A program made the position numbers and the translations under genes. Shown one piece after another: positions 33,424 through 44,634 of a DNA stretch of 64,000 bases. Source of the stretch: Phlegmacium glaucopus (lineage: Eukaryota; Basidiomycota; Agaricomycetes; Agaricales; Cortinariaceae); the NCBI GenBank assembly GCA_015039465.1, contig MU129986.1, forward strand, positions 372,001 through 436,000, read 5' to 3'. How positions within the stretch are numbered: position 1 is the stretch's first letter; every line of letters begins with the position of its first letter. The notes below the pieces were generated by a model. That model had not been told where the DNA came from. It worked only from the letters and a program-made list of their open reading frames with translations, and did no database searches.

Positions 33424-36400
33424 ATGGATGTAAGCAGTGATCAAACTCAAATCCTCATTTTCTGATTACTTTATATTAGCCTATTTACCTCCAAACACTA
33501 CACAATCTCCTCCTCCAGACCATCTCCAACGATACTGCCATCCTGAGAGCCGTAATAACCATTTCTCAATTATCTATATTTTGTACTGATTTTAAATAGG
33601 CCACAGCACAACTCAATCGCGAATACTACCACAATCCTGCATGCATATCTGGTCTTGCCAGCATCCTTGCCAGCTCCCCTGAAGAATCTGTAAGTCTGGA
33701 TCCTTCCTGATAGTTTCCACGTTGTATCTGATCCTCTCCCAGGTTCGTCAATTGGCTGCTGTTGAACTGAGAAAACGCGTCAATTCACTCTGGATCCAAC
33801 TCCCCGTAGAAGAACGTCAGCAGATCAAGGCAAAACTTCCAGAGGTCATTCTCGTTGAGCAACAGTGCGCATATGTCTCTTCGCTTTACTTCACTATTTT
33901 CCGAACTATTGTCTTTTTTTTTTTTTTAGCAATCTTGTCCGCCACTCCACTGCACGTGTGATAGCGGTGATTGCCTCTATTGAGGTCCCTGAAGGCACAT
34001 GGCCGGCCCTCCTCCCGTTCTTGCAGCAAACCTGCACTTCCCAGCAGGTTGTCCAGCGTGAAGTTGGCTCTTTTATTCTCTTCACAGTCCTGGAGAGCAT
34101 CGTTGAAGGTTTCCAAGAACACCTGTCCGGCTTGTTTGACCTTTTCCGTGGGCTTCTAGCAGATCCCGAGAGTCTCGAAGTTCGGATTACTACTGTCAGG
34201 TGCCGAATTTTCAAATTTGCACCCCTAAAAATACGTACAATTTTTTTTTCAGGGCTTTGGGGGTCATCGCCCAATATCTCGATGCCGATGATAAAAACGA
34301 AGTGGTGTGTCTTATTTCCCTGCACACATGTAGCAATATCCTGATCGTCACTCAGAAATCATTTCAAGCTCTTCTCCCTTCCATGATCCAAGTCATTGGT
34401 CAAGCAGTTGAGGCTGGTAATGAATCTGGTGCTCGACACCTTTTCGATGTCCTAGAGACCCTCCTTATCCTAGTATGTCACCGCTAAACCGTCATTTCCA
34501 TTATGTGACTAAACTCATTCCAGGAAGTCCCAATCTTAAGCAAGCACATTCCTGAATTGACAAATTTCCTCTTGCAATGTGGTGCTAACCGCGGATTTCA
34601 CGATGAACTACGCGTTCTTTCGCTCAGTGCTCTCAACTGGACTGTGCAATAGTATGTTTTCTGTGTTTTTTTTTGTCAAAAACTGTGGTTATCGATCCTT
34701 TTCACAGTAAAAAATCCAAAATCCAAAACAAGAACCTTGCGCCCTCTATTCTTGAAGGCCTTATGCCCATCACGGCGGAGGACGAACCTGATGATATTGA
34801 TGACGATACACCTTCTCGGGTATGATTCTGTTTTTCCCTGCTTGCGATCTTCATAAAATTCACATATTTCTATTCCAGTCTGCTCTTCGAATTATTGACG
34901 GTTTAGCAACAAAATTACCACCGACTCAGGTCTTCCCAGCCCTGCATGCCCTAATCGTGCAGTATTTTACTTCCCCAGAACCTGCCAACCGGAGAGGGGC
35001 TATGCTTGCCTTGGGTATTTGCGTGGAGGGATGCAGCGAGTATATGACCCCGTTGATGAACGATATATGGCCTATCGTAGAAGCTGGCCTTGTCGATCCA
35101 AATGCCACAGTGAGGAGAGCTACTTGCACAACTGTGAGCTGCCTCTGTGAGTGGCTTGAAGATCTCTGCGCCAGCAAGCACGCCATTCTTTTACCAGTAA
35201 GTTGTCAGCTTTCTCAAGCACCGTGTCATATATACTCACGGTCCCGTAGAGCATCATGAATCTCATTAATGATCCTGACACTCAAAAAGCTGCTTGTACT
35301 GCTCTCGATGCTTTGTTGGAGATTCTCCATGATAACATTGAACAATATCTCCAGCTTATCATGGAAAGGCTCGCCAATCTTCTCGAGACTGCTCCCCTCA
35401 GTGTAAAAGCAGTCGTGACCGGTGCCATCGGTAGTGCCGCTCATGCTTCCAAACAACGTTTCTTACCTTATTTCCAACCCACCATCAACCGCATTGCTCA
35501 TTTCTTGACGCTCACTGGCGAAGGCGAGGAAATCGAGCTTCGAGGGATCGCTATGGACACCATTGGCACTTTCTCTGAGGCTGTCGGCAAGGAAATCTTC
35601 CGTCCTTACTTCCCCGAAATGATGAAGCATGCTTTCTCGGGAATGGAGATGAACAGTGCGAGGCTTCGGGAATGTAGCTTCTTGTTCTTTGGCGTCATGG
35701 CTCGTGTCTTTGGCGAAGAGTTCGCATCTTACTTGCCTCAGGTGGTGCCTTCCCTTTTGACGAGCTGCAAACAACTTGAACGGGGCGAAGATGAGCTTGA
35801 AGGTACGTTACCCCCCGATGTTTTATTCCCCTTTCCCTCTTGCTGATGTATCAATGTACAGTGTCGGTCGGCGATGCAACTTCTCCTATAAATACGCTCG
35901 CTGTCGGGGATGTCATAGATGTTGACGGATCCGCTGAAATCGATGCATTGATGGAGGTAAACAGTGCAATCGCCATTGAGAAGGAGATAGCGGCCGATAC
36001 CATCGGTACTCTCTTCGCTGCCACACAGATTCATTTCTTGGCTTTCGTCGAGCCATGTACTCTCGAGCTCGTCGACCTTTTGTCTCATTATTATGAGGGC
36101 ATCAGGAAGAGTGCGATAGATTCTCTTTTGGAAATCGTCCGAACCTTTTACGATCTAAGTGATCATGAGGACTGGGTTCCCGGTGCTACTGCTGTGAGTG
36201 AAGCAAATCTTGAATCGTACGGCGCTCTGTTGATCACCTTTCGGTAGACTCCTCCCTTGAACAACCAGGTTCAGGAACTTATCAAACACGCACTTGGCCC
36301 TCTGTTAGAGATGTACGATACCGAAGACAACAAGTAAGCCCGGATACTTATTGCTGTAGCTATATACCCTGTCTAATATTTACTTAGGTCTGTCGTAGCT

Positions 36401-37442
36401 GCTCTGTGCAATGGTCTCGCAGAGACAATAAGCAGAGTTGGACCAGGCATTTTAACACATCGTGCGTCTAGTCTCGCCATCTGGGTACCAATCCGTTACA
36501 TTTTTTATCTTAGATCTCAACGCAATCTGTAATATTGCCGTTCAAATCTTGGAACAAAAGGCACCCTGCCAGCAAGATCCTGGCCAAGATGACGACGAGG
36601 AAGCACCTGAAGACCAGGCAGAATATGACTCGATATTGATCTCGTCTGCTACCGACCTTGTTGCAGCTCTGGCGGCTGCTATGGGTCCTGACTTCTCTCA
36701 AGGGTTCAATACCTTCTTCCCTTTGATTTCGAAATACTACGTGAGTGTATTTGAATAGGATTGGGATGAACTACAAGGACCTGACTCTCTGCAACAGACA
36801 AAGAACCGCACCGAGACTGATCGTTCGGCCGCTATCGGCTGCCTCGCTGAGATCATAGACAGCATGGGGGCCGCCATCTCTCCGCATACCCAACCTCTTC
36901 TAGAACTCTTCTACCTTGCCCTTAGCGATTCCGAACACACAGTATTGAGTGATGCAGCGTTTGCGCTGGGTCTCCTTGTAGAATACTCTCAAGTGGACTT
37001 GAGCCAACAGTACCTCCAACTTTTGGGAGCCCTTCGTCCTCTTTTCGTCGTCTCGCCTGATGCTCCTGCGGTCAAGCTGAACGCCAAGGATAACGCAACG
37101 GGCGCCGTTGGACGGCTCATTGTTCGCAATACTGCGGCCATTCCCCTGGATCAAGTCCTCCCTATTTTTATTGATGCTTTGCCTTTAAAGAACGACTACC
37201 TCGAGAATCGTCCTGTATTCCGCGCTCTATTCCATCTCTTCAGGACCCATGGAGCCGCCCTTTATCCTTTCATGGAACGTTTATTGCCCGTGTTTACCCA
37301 TGTGCTGGACTCCTCAGGAGAGGAACAGATTACCGAGGCAATCCGAACTGAATTGATCCATCTTATTGCCTTAATCAATCAAGAAGTGCCGGAGAAGGTG
37401 CAAGCAGCAGGTCTTGGGAGGTATCTCCTTCCTGGAGTATAG
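33424..37442 (+). CDS. KAP123: Importin beta-like karyopherin Kap123/importin-4
   Basis: Nuclear import receptor for ribosomal proteins and histones. Sixteen exons: 33424-33429, 33480-33551, 33600-33689, 33743-33864, 33930-34199, 34253-34304, 34356-34472, 34524-34651, 34708-34819, 34879-35196, 35250-35802, 35862-36193, 36269-36333, 36388-36461, 36514-36740 and 36798-37442, 1060 residues (yeast Kap123 is 1113). The first coding exon holds only ATG GAT. The N-terminus PIYLQTLHNLLLQTISNDTA, ATAQLNREYYHNPACISGLA and VRQLAAVELRKRV is the importin-beta N-terminal repeat. HEAT repeats run throughout, with an acidic loop (AEDEPDDIDDDTPSR) and a second (DPGQDDDEEAPEDQAEYD). Every join keeps frame. Confidence 0.93.
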
Positions 37443-37744
37443 ATGTTTTCCCTTTAACTTTTCTGATTTCTTGTTATCATGCTCTCCCCCGCCTTAAATT
37501 CCCTTTACCCATGGATCTAATCTTGTCGTCTTCTCATAATACATTTACCTTTTGGCTTACCGGAAAACATAGTTAGATGCGATGACACATACGGGCGCGT
37601 TGTTGTGGTATGTTGATGATTGGTATTTATGGAAAATTCTGCATATTACCCGCCTCCGTCGACATAGCTGCGCAAGAAGTGATCTCGCTGGCCGACTCGT
37701 TTCTCGGCTCAAACTGAAAGGCTTCCCGCCATACACAAGTTCCT
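37443..37744. other. Intergenic
   Basis: About 300 bases between KAP123 and the Axl2-like gene. Short frames only; nothing recognised apart from presumed terminator and promoter sequence. Confidence 0.4.
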
Positions 37745-40650
37745 ATGATTATCGTTCTTTTATATTTCCTCGCCTTGCTTACGGCTGTACTTTCTGTTAC
37801 TTCGTCCGTGGTTGTGGTCCAACCTCTGGATAACCAACTTCCTTTAATCGCTCGAGTCAACCAAACTTTTAGTTGGACTTTCTCTCCTCTGACTTTTAGC
37901 TCCTCTGATGGGGCTTTGGGATATACGACATCCTCGCTACCTGCTTGGCTATCCTTTGATGCCTCATCACAGACCTTTCATGGTACCCCCTCGCCGGAAG
38001 ACGAAGGGAGCCCAGAGATAACTGTAACAGCTCATGCATCTGGTTCTTCAGCATCTTCAAAGTTTACACTATGTGTCACACACTACCCGCCGCCTACTCT
38101 AAATATTCCTATTTCGGACCAATTCAACAGCCAGAATCCATCAATTTCCTCCGTCTATTTTCTGGGACCCAACTCTGCGATCGCTACTACGAATCCTACT
38201 CTGCGTGTCCCTCATAAGTGGTCATTTAGTATCGGGTTCGAAGGTAATACGTTTGTTTCCAAGAATAGTCTATTCTATGAACTGCGTCTGGCGAACGGCT
38301 CTGATGTTCCTGATTACATGGTCTTTAACTCTAAGACTATCACACTGGACGGAGTAGTGCCCTATGGAGACAAAATGGCTCCACCTTTAACTCTACCATT
38401 TGTTCTATACGCTTCGGACCAGGAAGGCTATACTGCATCAACGCTTCCATTCACTGTCGTAGTGGCGGACCACGAACTCGCCCAGAATGCGACCCTCCCC
38501 ACAATTAATATCACCACTTTAAACCAATTTAGTTTTAGTCTTCTATCGGTTGCCGACTTTACAGGTATCCTGGTTGATGGGGATCCTATTCAGCCTTCCA
38601 ATATCTCAACTTTGCATATTGACGTCTCGGGTCATGATTGGTTAAACTACGATGCACCCAGTCGCACTTTAACCGGTAACCCAGGCATGAATGTTACAGG
38701 ATCGCATCCGCAACTACCTGTGGTACTGACGACACTATTTAACCAATTTATCAGAACTACCGTCACTCTGGCACTGGTACCGTCCTATTTCAGTCTACCA
38801 GAGCTGCCATCTTTGCACGTCTCGAAGGGAGATGCGATTCAATTCAATCTTGGGCAATGGTTCTCGAATTCAACAGGAGACCAACGACATGAAAATGCCG
38901 AGATTAGTCTCATATTGTCACCCAGTGACGCTACAAATTGGCTGAGATATGATCAAGCAAGCACCGAGTTGACGGGAACAGTACCTTCGGACTATGATTC
39001 AGACGAGGACCATGTTACCGTTACATTCACGGCATATTCGCAGGATACTCACTCCATATCTCACACAAGTTTCGACATCTTTATCGCTGATACTGGACAC
39101 ACTAAATCTCTTGCTCCCGACCAGCCCAGTGGGCTCTCTAAAGCGGCTCACAAACGATTGGTGCTCGTTTTGGTTATCACTTTCGGGTTAGTAGGTGGCC
39201 TGTGTCTCATCTGTGGTTTCTTTGCTATTGTCAGACGATGGGCAAGGGTTGAAGATACAGCAGCGCTCGGCGAAGAGGGGCGTCATGCCTGGAGCGAAAA
39301 GGATCGACGTTGGTATGGCGTGACTCTCAGCCCTCAGGGTACAAGGATTGTTGAGAAACCAGGAAGATTTCTCAATTCATCGCCGAATCTGTTGTCTCCT
39401 TCAAGACTGCCTCAAGGACGTCTTCCAAATTACGGCCATCCCGGTCTGGGCTTAAGGCGAGTCTCGGAACGCAGCCAATCTATTGAAGAGGGCCTGAGCC
39501 CAGGTGTCATGAGTAAACGAGAGTTCATGTCCAGAATCAAGGAAACCGTTAGACAAGTTAGCGACAAGTATTCCAAGAAACAGCGACGCATTTCTTATGA
39601 TCGACCTGTGATCGGGAAACCCATTTTAATCCCTCCTCTGAAGTCAAATCAAGCCGAACCAGCGATCTACGTATCTCCTTCAAACCCCTTTGACGACGCA
39701 CACAGTCTCCCTGGCAGCACTTTCATGACGGGATCTCCCTCGACTTCTACTGCTGAACATTCTATTCCAAGACGACGTGCAGATTTTGCGCCACCCCGAA
39801 ATCTTGCTCAGGTACACTTTGAAGATTCTCGGATTATTCGCCAGCTTTCTACGGCGTCGTTAGGGTAAATCATTTCAGAATTTGGTCTTTTCCAGTTCAA
39901 CTGACGTTGCCCGCATGCAGTGCCAATAGTCTTCGTAGTGGAAGGAGCCGACTCTCTCGCGAGTCATCCATGGAGGTTTCAATGGGTCCTCCCACCCGTC
40001 CTCGACTAGTACCATTTACAAGTTCGACACGTGTTCCAGTTCCGCAAGCTCTTGTTTCTCCTAGTGTCCCGGGTGGTAACTTCATAGGAAATAGGATATC
40101 AAGTCAAAGAGCAAAGGTTTGCAAAGTCGATTCTCAGGACGACAATCTAGCTATTGAAGGCGGGATGAAACCAAGTGAGACTAATGACGAGCTTACTATG
40201 GGCATTCATTATGTGCGCTCATTGGGTGCAGATCAACTGGCAGTAGATGGCGGTACAGCTGCAAGATCTTCCCCAACAGTATCCAACGTGCGATCTTCCT
40301 TCACTTCCTTGGAATCGTCTCACGTTGGACACAAGTCAGGAACTGGGGCCGACATAATGAAGGTTTTGGTACGGGTTGGCGAAAAATTCAAGTTTCGGGT
40401 TCCCATTCCCGCGACATCATCCTCAGAGTCGTACAAACAGCCAAGAGGTTATCATGTTAAAATGACGTCAGGCCAGCCATTACCGAAATTTGTGCAGGCA
40501 GACCCCAGTGGGATCAACAGCAAAGGTGTACTAGAATTGTCTGGTATTGCAAGCTTTCGGGACCTAGGAGAGATGACTGTTGGTATATATGGAGAGAGAG
40601 ATGGGGTTTGCGTGGCGACTGTGGTCATTGAAGTGGTTTCCATGCGTTAG
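37745..40650 (+). CDS. Axl2-like membrane protein with cadherin-fold repeats
   Basis: Two exons, 37745-39864 and 39921-40650, give 949 residues. N-terminal signal peptide (MIIVLLYFLALLTAVLSVTS). The extracellular part has dystroglycan-type cadherin-like domains: the first near residues 25-120 (LPLIARVNQTFSWTFSPLTF ... LPAWLSFDASSQTFHGTP), others around 145-240 and 345-455 (DAIQFNLGQWFSN ... NWLRYDQASTELTGTVPSDY). One membrane helix near 471-494 (LVLVLVITFGLVGGLCLICG) leads to a Ser/Pro/Arg-rich cytoplasmic tail of about 455 residues. This is the layout of yeast Axl2, the axial bud-site landmark. Basidiomycete function is not known; polarity is inferred. About nine NxS/T sequons are seen in the ectodomain. 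Confidence 0.82.
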
Positions 40651-40914
40651 TTGGATGCGGATTGCACTTTCATTTATTGTTTCTATATCCCAAGTATGTA
40701 TCATTAGACAGCCTATTTTTTTTGTAGCCCATACAGCCTATTTCCATACTCCAAGTTGATGCTTTGCCCCAACGCTTATCTCACATATCAATGTTCATTA
40801 TAAGAAAAGCGTGGTTTCTGTACAGTCGACAAGATCGCTACTCCTCCCCTCCAGACTTCCTCCTCTAAAAATGTTAGGCCATGAACAGTCTAGCCTCCGA
40901 CCACCGAAAGAATC

Positions 40915-41382
40915 TCATGACTTCCAGATCAGAATGGCGAGAGTGCCGACATAGAAGTAGATGAAATGTTTGGTTTCTAGGAGGATAGTTAGCAAAAAAA
41001 AGTATTTATACCAGGGTATTTGTAGATGATGGATATGGATATAGAAACGCGCCTCTGAGAACAGGCGCACATGGAGCAGGAAGAGTGATACCGGGTGCGA
41101 CATACCGTGGGTGACATAACTGCCAAAGTTCTTTCCGACTACAACATGCCAAGTTGGACCGTGTTTTCGATCAAACTCCTTCTTGATCTGGGCGGCAATA
41201 TCTTTCTCGATGTTGTACTTTTCCAGCGCCGCAGACGCGATATCGACACTATCTTGCTGCATCTCTTCGCTCATGTCGACATTTTTGATGATGGCTTTTG
41301 GTGCTATACCGGTCAGATTGGTATCTTTAGGAGGTGCACCAATGTCTGTGGATGAGGTAGGCGCGTCGTGTTTTTCAGCCAT
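40915..41382 (-). CDS. DYN2: Dynein light chain LC8 (DYNLL) with N-terminal extension
   Basis: Dimeric hub protein of dynein, nuclear pores and other complexes. Two exons, 41106-41382 and 40915-40976, give 112 residues. The LC8 fold is complete: [60 protein letters not shown] and [20 protein letters not shown]8 is normally about 89 residues; here roughly 25 extra polar residues precede it ([20 protein letters not shown]). The intron falls inside VTHE. The 5' leader is a nearly pure CT repeat (see the GA/CT tract). It converges on the Axl2-like gene. Confidence 0.95.
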   Translation of the reverse strand: MAEKHDAPTSSTDIGAPPKDTNLTGIAPKAIIKNVDMSEEMQQDSVDIASAALEKYNIEKDIAAQIKKEFDRKHGPTWHVVVGKNFGSYVTHGMSHPVSLFLLHVRLFSEARFYIHIHHLQIPWYKYFFLLTILLETKHFIYFYVGTLAILIWKS

Positions 41383-41388
41383 GTTAAG

Positions 41389-41432
41389 AGAGAGAGTGAA
41401 GGGAGAGAGAGAGAGGGAGAAAGAGAGAGACG
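41389..41432. repeat. GA/CT simple-sequence tract in LC8 leader
   Basis: Nearly pure GA repeat on the plus strand (CT on the LC8 sense strand) starting a few bases upstream of the LC8 ATG. Pyrimidine tracts next to start sites are common in highly expressed fungal genes; the length makes this a likely polymorphic microsatellite. Confidence 0.8.
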
Positions 41433-41985
41433 GTAATATGTATTTTCAAATGAACTAGAAGATTGTTTGGTTTTGAGGATTGCACGTGGACGCAAAGTTG
41501 TGATATTGGCACAGCCGTCCAACAGCCGCGTTGTTTGGTCTACTTGCGGTTAAAATCCCATGGTATTAAATCTAGTCACTCCCAGTCGTTTACATAGTCC
41601 CCTTGGTAACATAAAACTGACTAAATCTACCTTGCAAATCCAACTGTTATTCACTTGACGGCGATGCGGCAACGGTGGTTATAAATTGCCGCAGAAGGCA
41701 TGCATGCATCTAGACTCTAAGAGCACATGCTCTATTGAACGCGTGGTCGATCGATGCCTCACTCTTTCATTTCATACAAGGTTCCAAGGAGTTTACTTGT
41801 GTGAATCGGGAAGGCAATGCTCAGACTTAAAATAAGATTTACCACCAGGTCTTGATGTCATAAACTAAGTAAACCTCATGTTACAGGACTGCCATATGGT
41901 CCCCAGAGCTGACCGGCGGTACTTTCTCACTATCCCTTCGGCTATAGCATGCGCAGGTACTTATTTACGTAATACCGCAGTACAC
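41433..41985. other. Intergenic upstream of LC8
   Basis: About 550 bases between the LC8 leader and the stop of the kinase gene, both on the minus strand. AT-rich patches, no coding or RNA signal recognised. Confidence 0.4.
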
Positions 41986-44352
41986 CTAGTCTGACTGCAC
42001 ACCAACTGCACAAGTCGAGGATGAATCAATCAAGATCGTACTAAAAGTCCCTTTATCAACAACGTCCAGATTCCAATCTCTCGCCAATTGCTGATAAAGC
42101 CGTTTGAATACTTCGTAAGGGCCTTTCTCATGCACAAGGAGAACCGATATTACGTATCCATCTCGAAAAAGTCGAGGTGTTGGCCATTGTAATTCCACGC
42201 GAAATTTAACACATTTCGTGCCAGTAATGGTGGCGCTGGCATCCTTAATGTCGTTAGAACGACATTTCAAGATTCCCAGTTTTTCGGATTCTTCCAGCGA
42301 GACAAGCATGTCCATCTCCACCAGAAGTCTTCGACATTCGTTCCTTGTTGTGTGAACGTCGCTTCTGGAGAGAAGAGTGAAAGTTGCTGGTTTGAAATTA
42401 AACACGTTATCGATCCAGCTGCGTTTGGGCGATGAGCCAAGCTCCGGAGGCGAAGGGAGAGAAAAAGAAGAGTGGGTACCAGAAAATAGCATGGGAGATA
42501 TTGTTCTGCGATTGGTCTTTTGAAGTTTCGAGGATCGTTTGGAAGCAGGAACAACAGGAATCTCCGTTCGGTGACCATTGGCTGACGTGGCACCCCGTGA
42601 GGATAACGCAAATCTAGCAGTGAGCATAGCTGGAGCGGTGTTTCCTGACATGTTTTCCTTGTCGTTTGTGTCTGTGACAAAGGCAGGATGACGCTTATTG
42701 AGTTTTCGACGAAGTGTCAGAGGCTTTGTGCCGCTCTCCCCGATCTCAGATGAATGAGACTGGCTTGAACCTCCATTCTCTTCGTTTGAACTTTGGAGAA
42801 GACGAGGGGGGATCGCTTCTACGCCGATAGAGTTGGGTGAGGGAACGCCATGAGCTCCTAACCAGGCGTTGGGATCAGGCGATCTGGCATGGAGTACATG
42901 AAGATGATCCGCAATTTGTTGGAAGAAGACCTGGATTTTTGGATCGTCCAGTTCTGGCACAGTTATCTGTGGAAGATACTCAGGCAGTGGAGATTTTGGA
43001 GGCACATTTGGGGGCTTTTCGTCACAAACGGGATCTTGCGATATGGATGTCGGAGGCTCGCCCACGCAATCTCTAGCATTGTCATCTAAAACAGATAATT
43101 TCAACGGATCCACTATTTGCAGGGACCTTTTCAGCTGCTTTGTTTTCTTGCCTTTCAACCTCGCCTCGCTAAACGCCTCCTCTTCTTGACGTATCTCGAG
43201 GTACTTTTTTCGGTAATTGACGAGTAGATGATATATTCCCTTTTGCCAGTTGCGCTCGGGGCTCATTAAGCTATGGATGATTTCGCTATCTGGAGTACCG
43301 TGCCATAATGTTCGTAAGTTGACAAAAATGTCGGGGTCAATCAAGGAGAGCCTTCCAACGGGCCGTCCTAAGCTGTCAACGTTAGGATCGAGTTGCATCG
43401 ATTTAGGATTTTTAAGAGGCTGTGAAGTGAAGAATGGGTGCTGCATAATTTCCGGCATAGTAATACGTTGTCTGACATCGGTTGTAAGCATCCGCCAAAT
43501 CAGATCCTGTGCTTGAGGGTCGATATCTGGAGGCATAACGAATCTTCCAATGGATATCTTCTGCAGGAGGGCGGGGCAGTCATCATCGTCAAAAGGTAAC
43601 TTGGCCGCTAATAAGGCGTAAAGAATGACGCCGCAAGACCAGATATCTGCCGAGGCCCCGTTATAAGGTTTACCGGATATGATTTCAGGTGCTGCATAGT
43701 GGGGACTTCCACAGGAAGTGCGGAGGAGTTTACCTCGAGAAATATCCTGCCAAGTAGCCATTCCGAAATCCGCAACTTTGATGTTCGCGTCCTGGTCGAT
43801 AAGAATATTTTCAAGCTTGAGATCACGGTGAGCTATATTGAATCGATGACAATAGTCGACAGCACATATGATTTGTTGAAAGTATCCCAATACTTCGGAG
43901 GTTGGGCGTCGACCTTTAGCGCACAAGTAATCGAAAAGCTCTCCGCCCTGAACGTATTCTAGAATGAGATAGAGGCTGGTAGACGTTTCCCAGACATCGT
44001 ATAATCGCATTATATTGGGATGGTCGATAAGTTTCATAACCACGATTTCTCGTTCCACAGCCAGTAAATTATGTTCAACTTCATCCGCCAAACGATTCAG
44101 AGATATCCGACTTGCAAGAGCACCTTTCGAAATGATCTTGATAGCAGCATACTGACCTGTTTTTGAGTGACGAGCTATTCTGACATGACCTAAAGAATCA
44201 ACTGAGGTCAAAATAGATCTAAGAGGATATCCTTCGAGAGTACCCGAAAATCCTTTCCCTAGAGTTCGACCAACTTTCCATAATCCTATCCTTTTCGGAT
44301 CGTGTGATGATTTCGTTTGGTGAAATGCGAGAGGATTTGAACGGTCAGTCAT
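41986..44352 (-). CDS. Gin4/Nim1-family serine/threonine kinase
   Basis: CAMK-group kinase related to Gin4, Kcc4, Hsl1 and fission-yeast Cdr1/Cdr2, which link septins and cell shape to Wee1 and mitotic entry. Two exons, 44244-44352 and 41986-44189, give 770 residues. Catalytic motifs: TLGKGFSGHVRIARH (glycine loop, formed by splicing), AAIKIISK, YVQGGELFDYL, NIAHRDLKLENILI, VADFGMATW, TSCGSPHYAAPEI and DIWSCGVILYALL. The C-terminus (VKFRVELQWPTPRLFRDGY ... VFKRLYQQLARDWNLD) looks like a KA1-type membrane-binding domain. The 54-nt intron 44190-44243 has no stop and is a multiple of three, so an unspliced reading gives 788 residues. Divergent from LIG4. Confidence 0.92.
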   Translation of the reverse strand: MTDRSNPLAFHQTKSSHDPKRIGLWKVGRTLGKGFSGTLEGYPLRSILTSVDSLGHVRIARHSKTGQYAAIKIISKGALASRISLNRLADEVEHNLLAVEREIVVMKLIDHPNIMRLYDVWETSTSLYLILEYVQGGELFDYLCAKGRRPTSEVLGYFQQIICAVDYCHRFNIAHRDLKLENILIDQDANIKVADFGMATWQDISRGKLLRTSCGSPHYAAPEIISGKPYNGASADIWSCGVILYALLAAKLPFDDDDCPALLQKISIGRFVMPPDIDPQAQDLIWRMLTTDVRQRITMPEIMQHPFFTSQPLKNPKSMQLDPNVDSLGRPVGRLSLIDPDIFVNLRTLWHGTPDSEIIHSLMSPERNWQKGIYHLLVNYRKKYLEIRQEEEAFSEARLKGKKTKQLKRSLQIVDPLKLSVLDDNARDCVGEPPTSISQDPVCDEKPPNVPPKSPLPEYLPQITVPELDDPKIQVFFQQIADHLHVLHARSPDPNAWLGAHGVPSPNSIGVEAIPPRLLQSSNEENGGSSQSHSSEIGESGTKPLTLRRKLNKRHPAFVTDTNDKENMSGNTAPAMLTARFALSSRGATSANGHRTEIPVVPASKRSSKLQKTNRRTISPMLFSGTHSSFSLPSPPELGSSPKRSWIDNVFNFKPATFTLLSRSDVHTTRNECRRLLVEMDMLVSLEESEKLGILKCRSNDIKDASATITGTKCVKFRVELQWPTPRLFRDGYVISVLLVHEKGPYEVFKRLYQQLARDWNLDVVDKGTFSTILIDSSSTCAVGVQSD

Positions 44353-44634
44353 GGTGACAAAGAGGTATGGTCAGAAAGAAGGAGTGGTTTTGTGGCTGAC
44401 ATTTTGGTCGCTGGGACGAGGTCATGTATATAACCAAGTTAGAAAGCAGTCTCGGGCCAGGATCATCCTCTTGTGATCCGGATATAAACAAGGACAAAGA
44501 AGGTGGTTCGCGTCACCATCGTGACTCGTGCGCTCGTTGCTTCAACAAGTTATTCAATAGCATTCTGATTCCTACCCATCTGCAGCACGCGGCTTTAAGG
44601 AGTAAAGAAATACAGAAAAATATCAGCAAGCGAT
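44353..44634. promoter_or_regulatory. Divergent intergenic region kinase/LIG4
   Basis: 282 bp between the start codons of the Gin4-family kinase (minus) and LIG4 (plus). Contains both promoters. No TATA box or other clear element. Confidence 0.45.
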
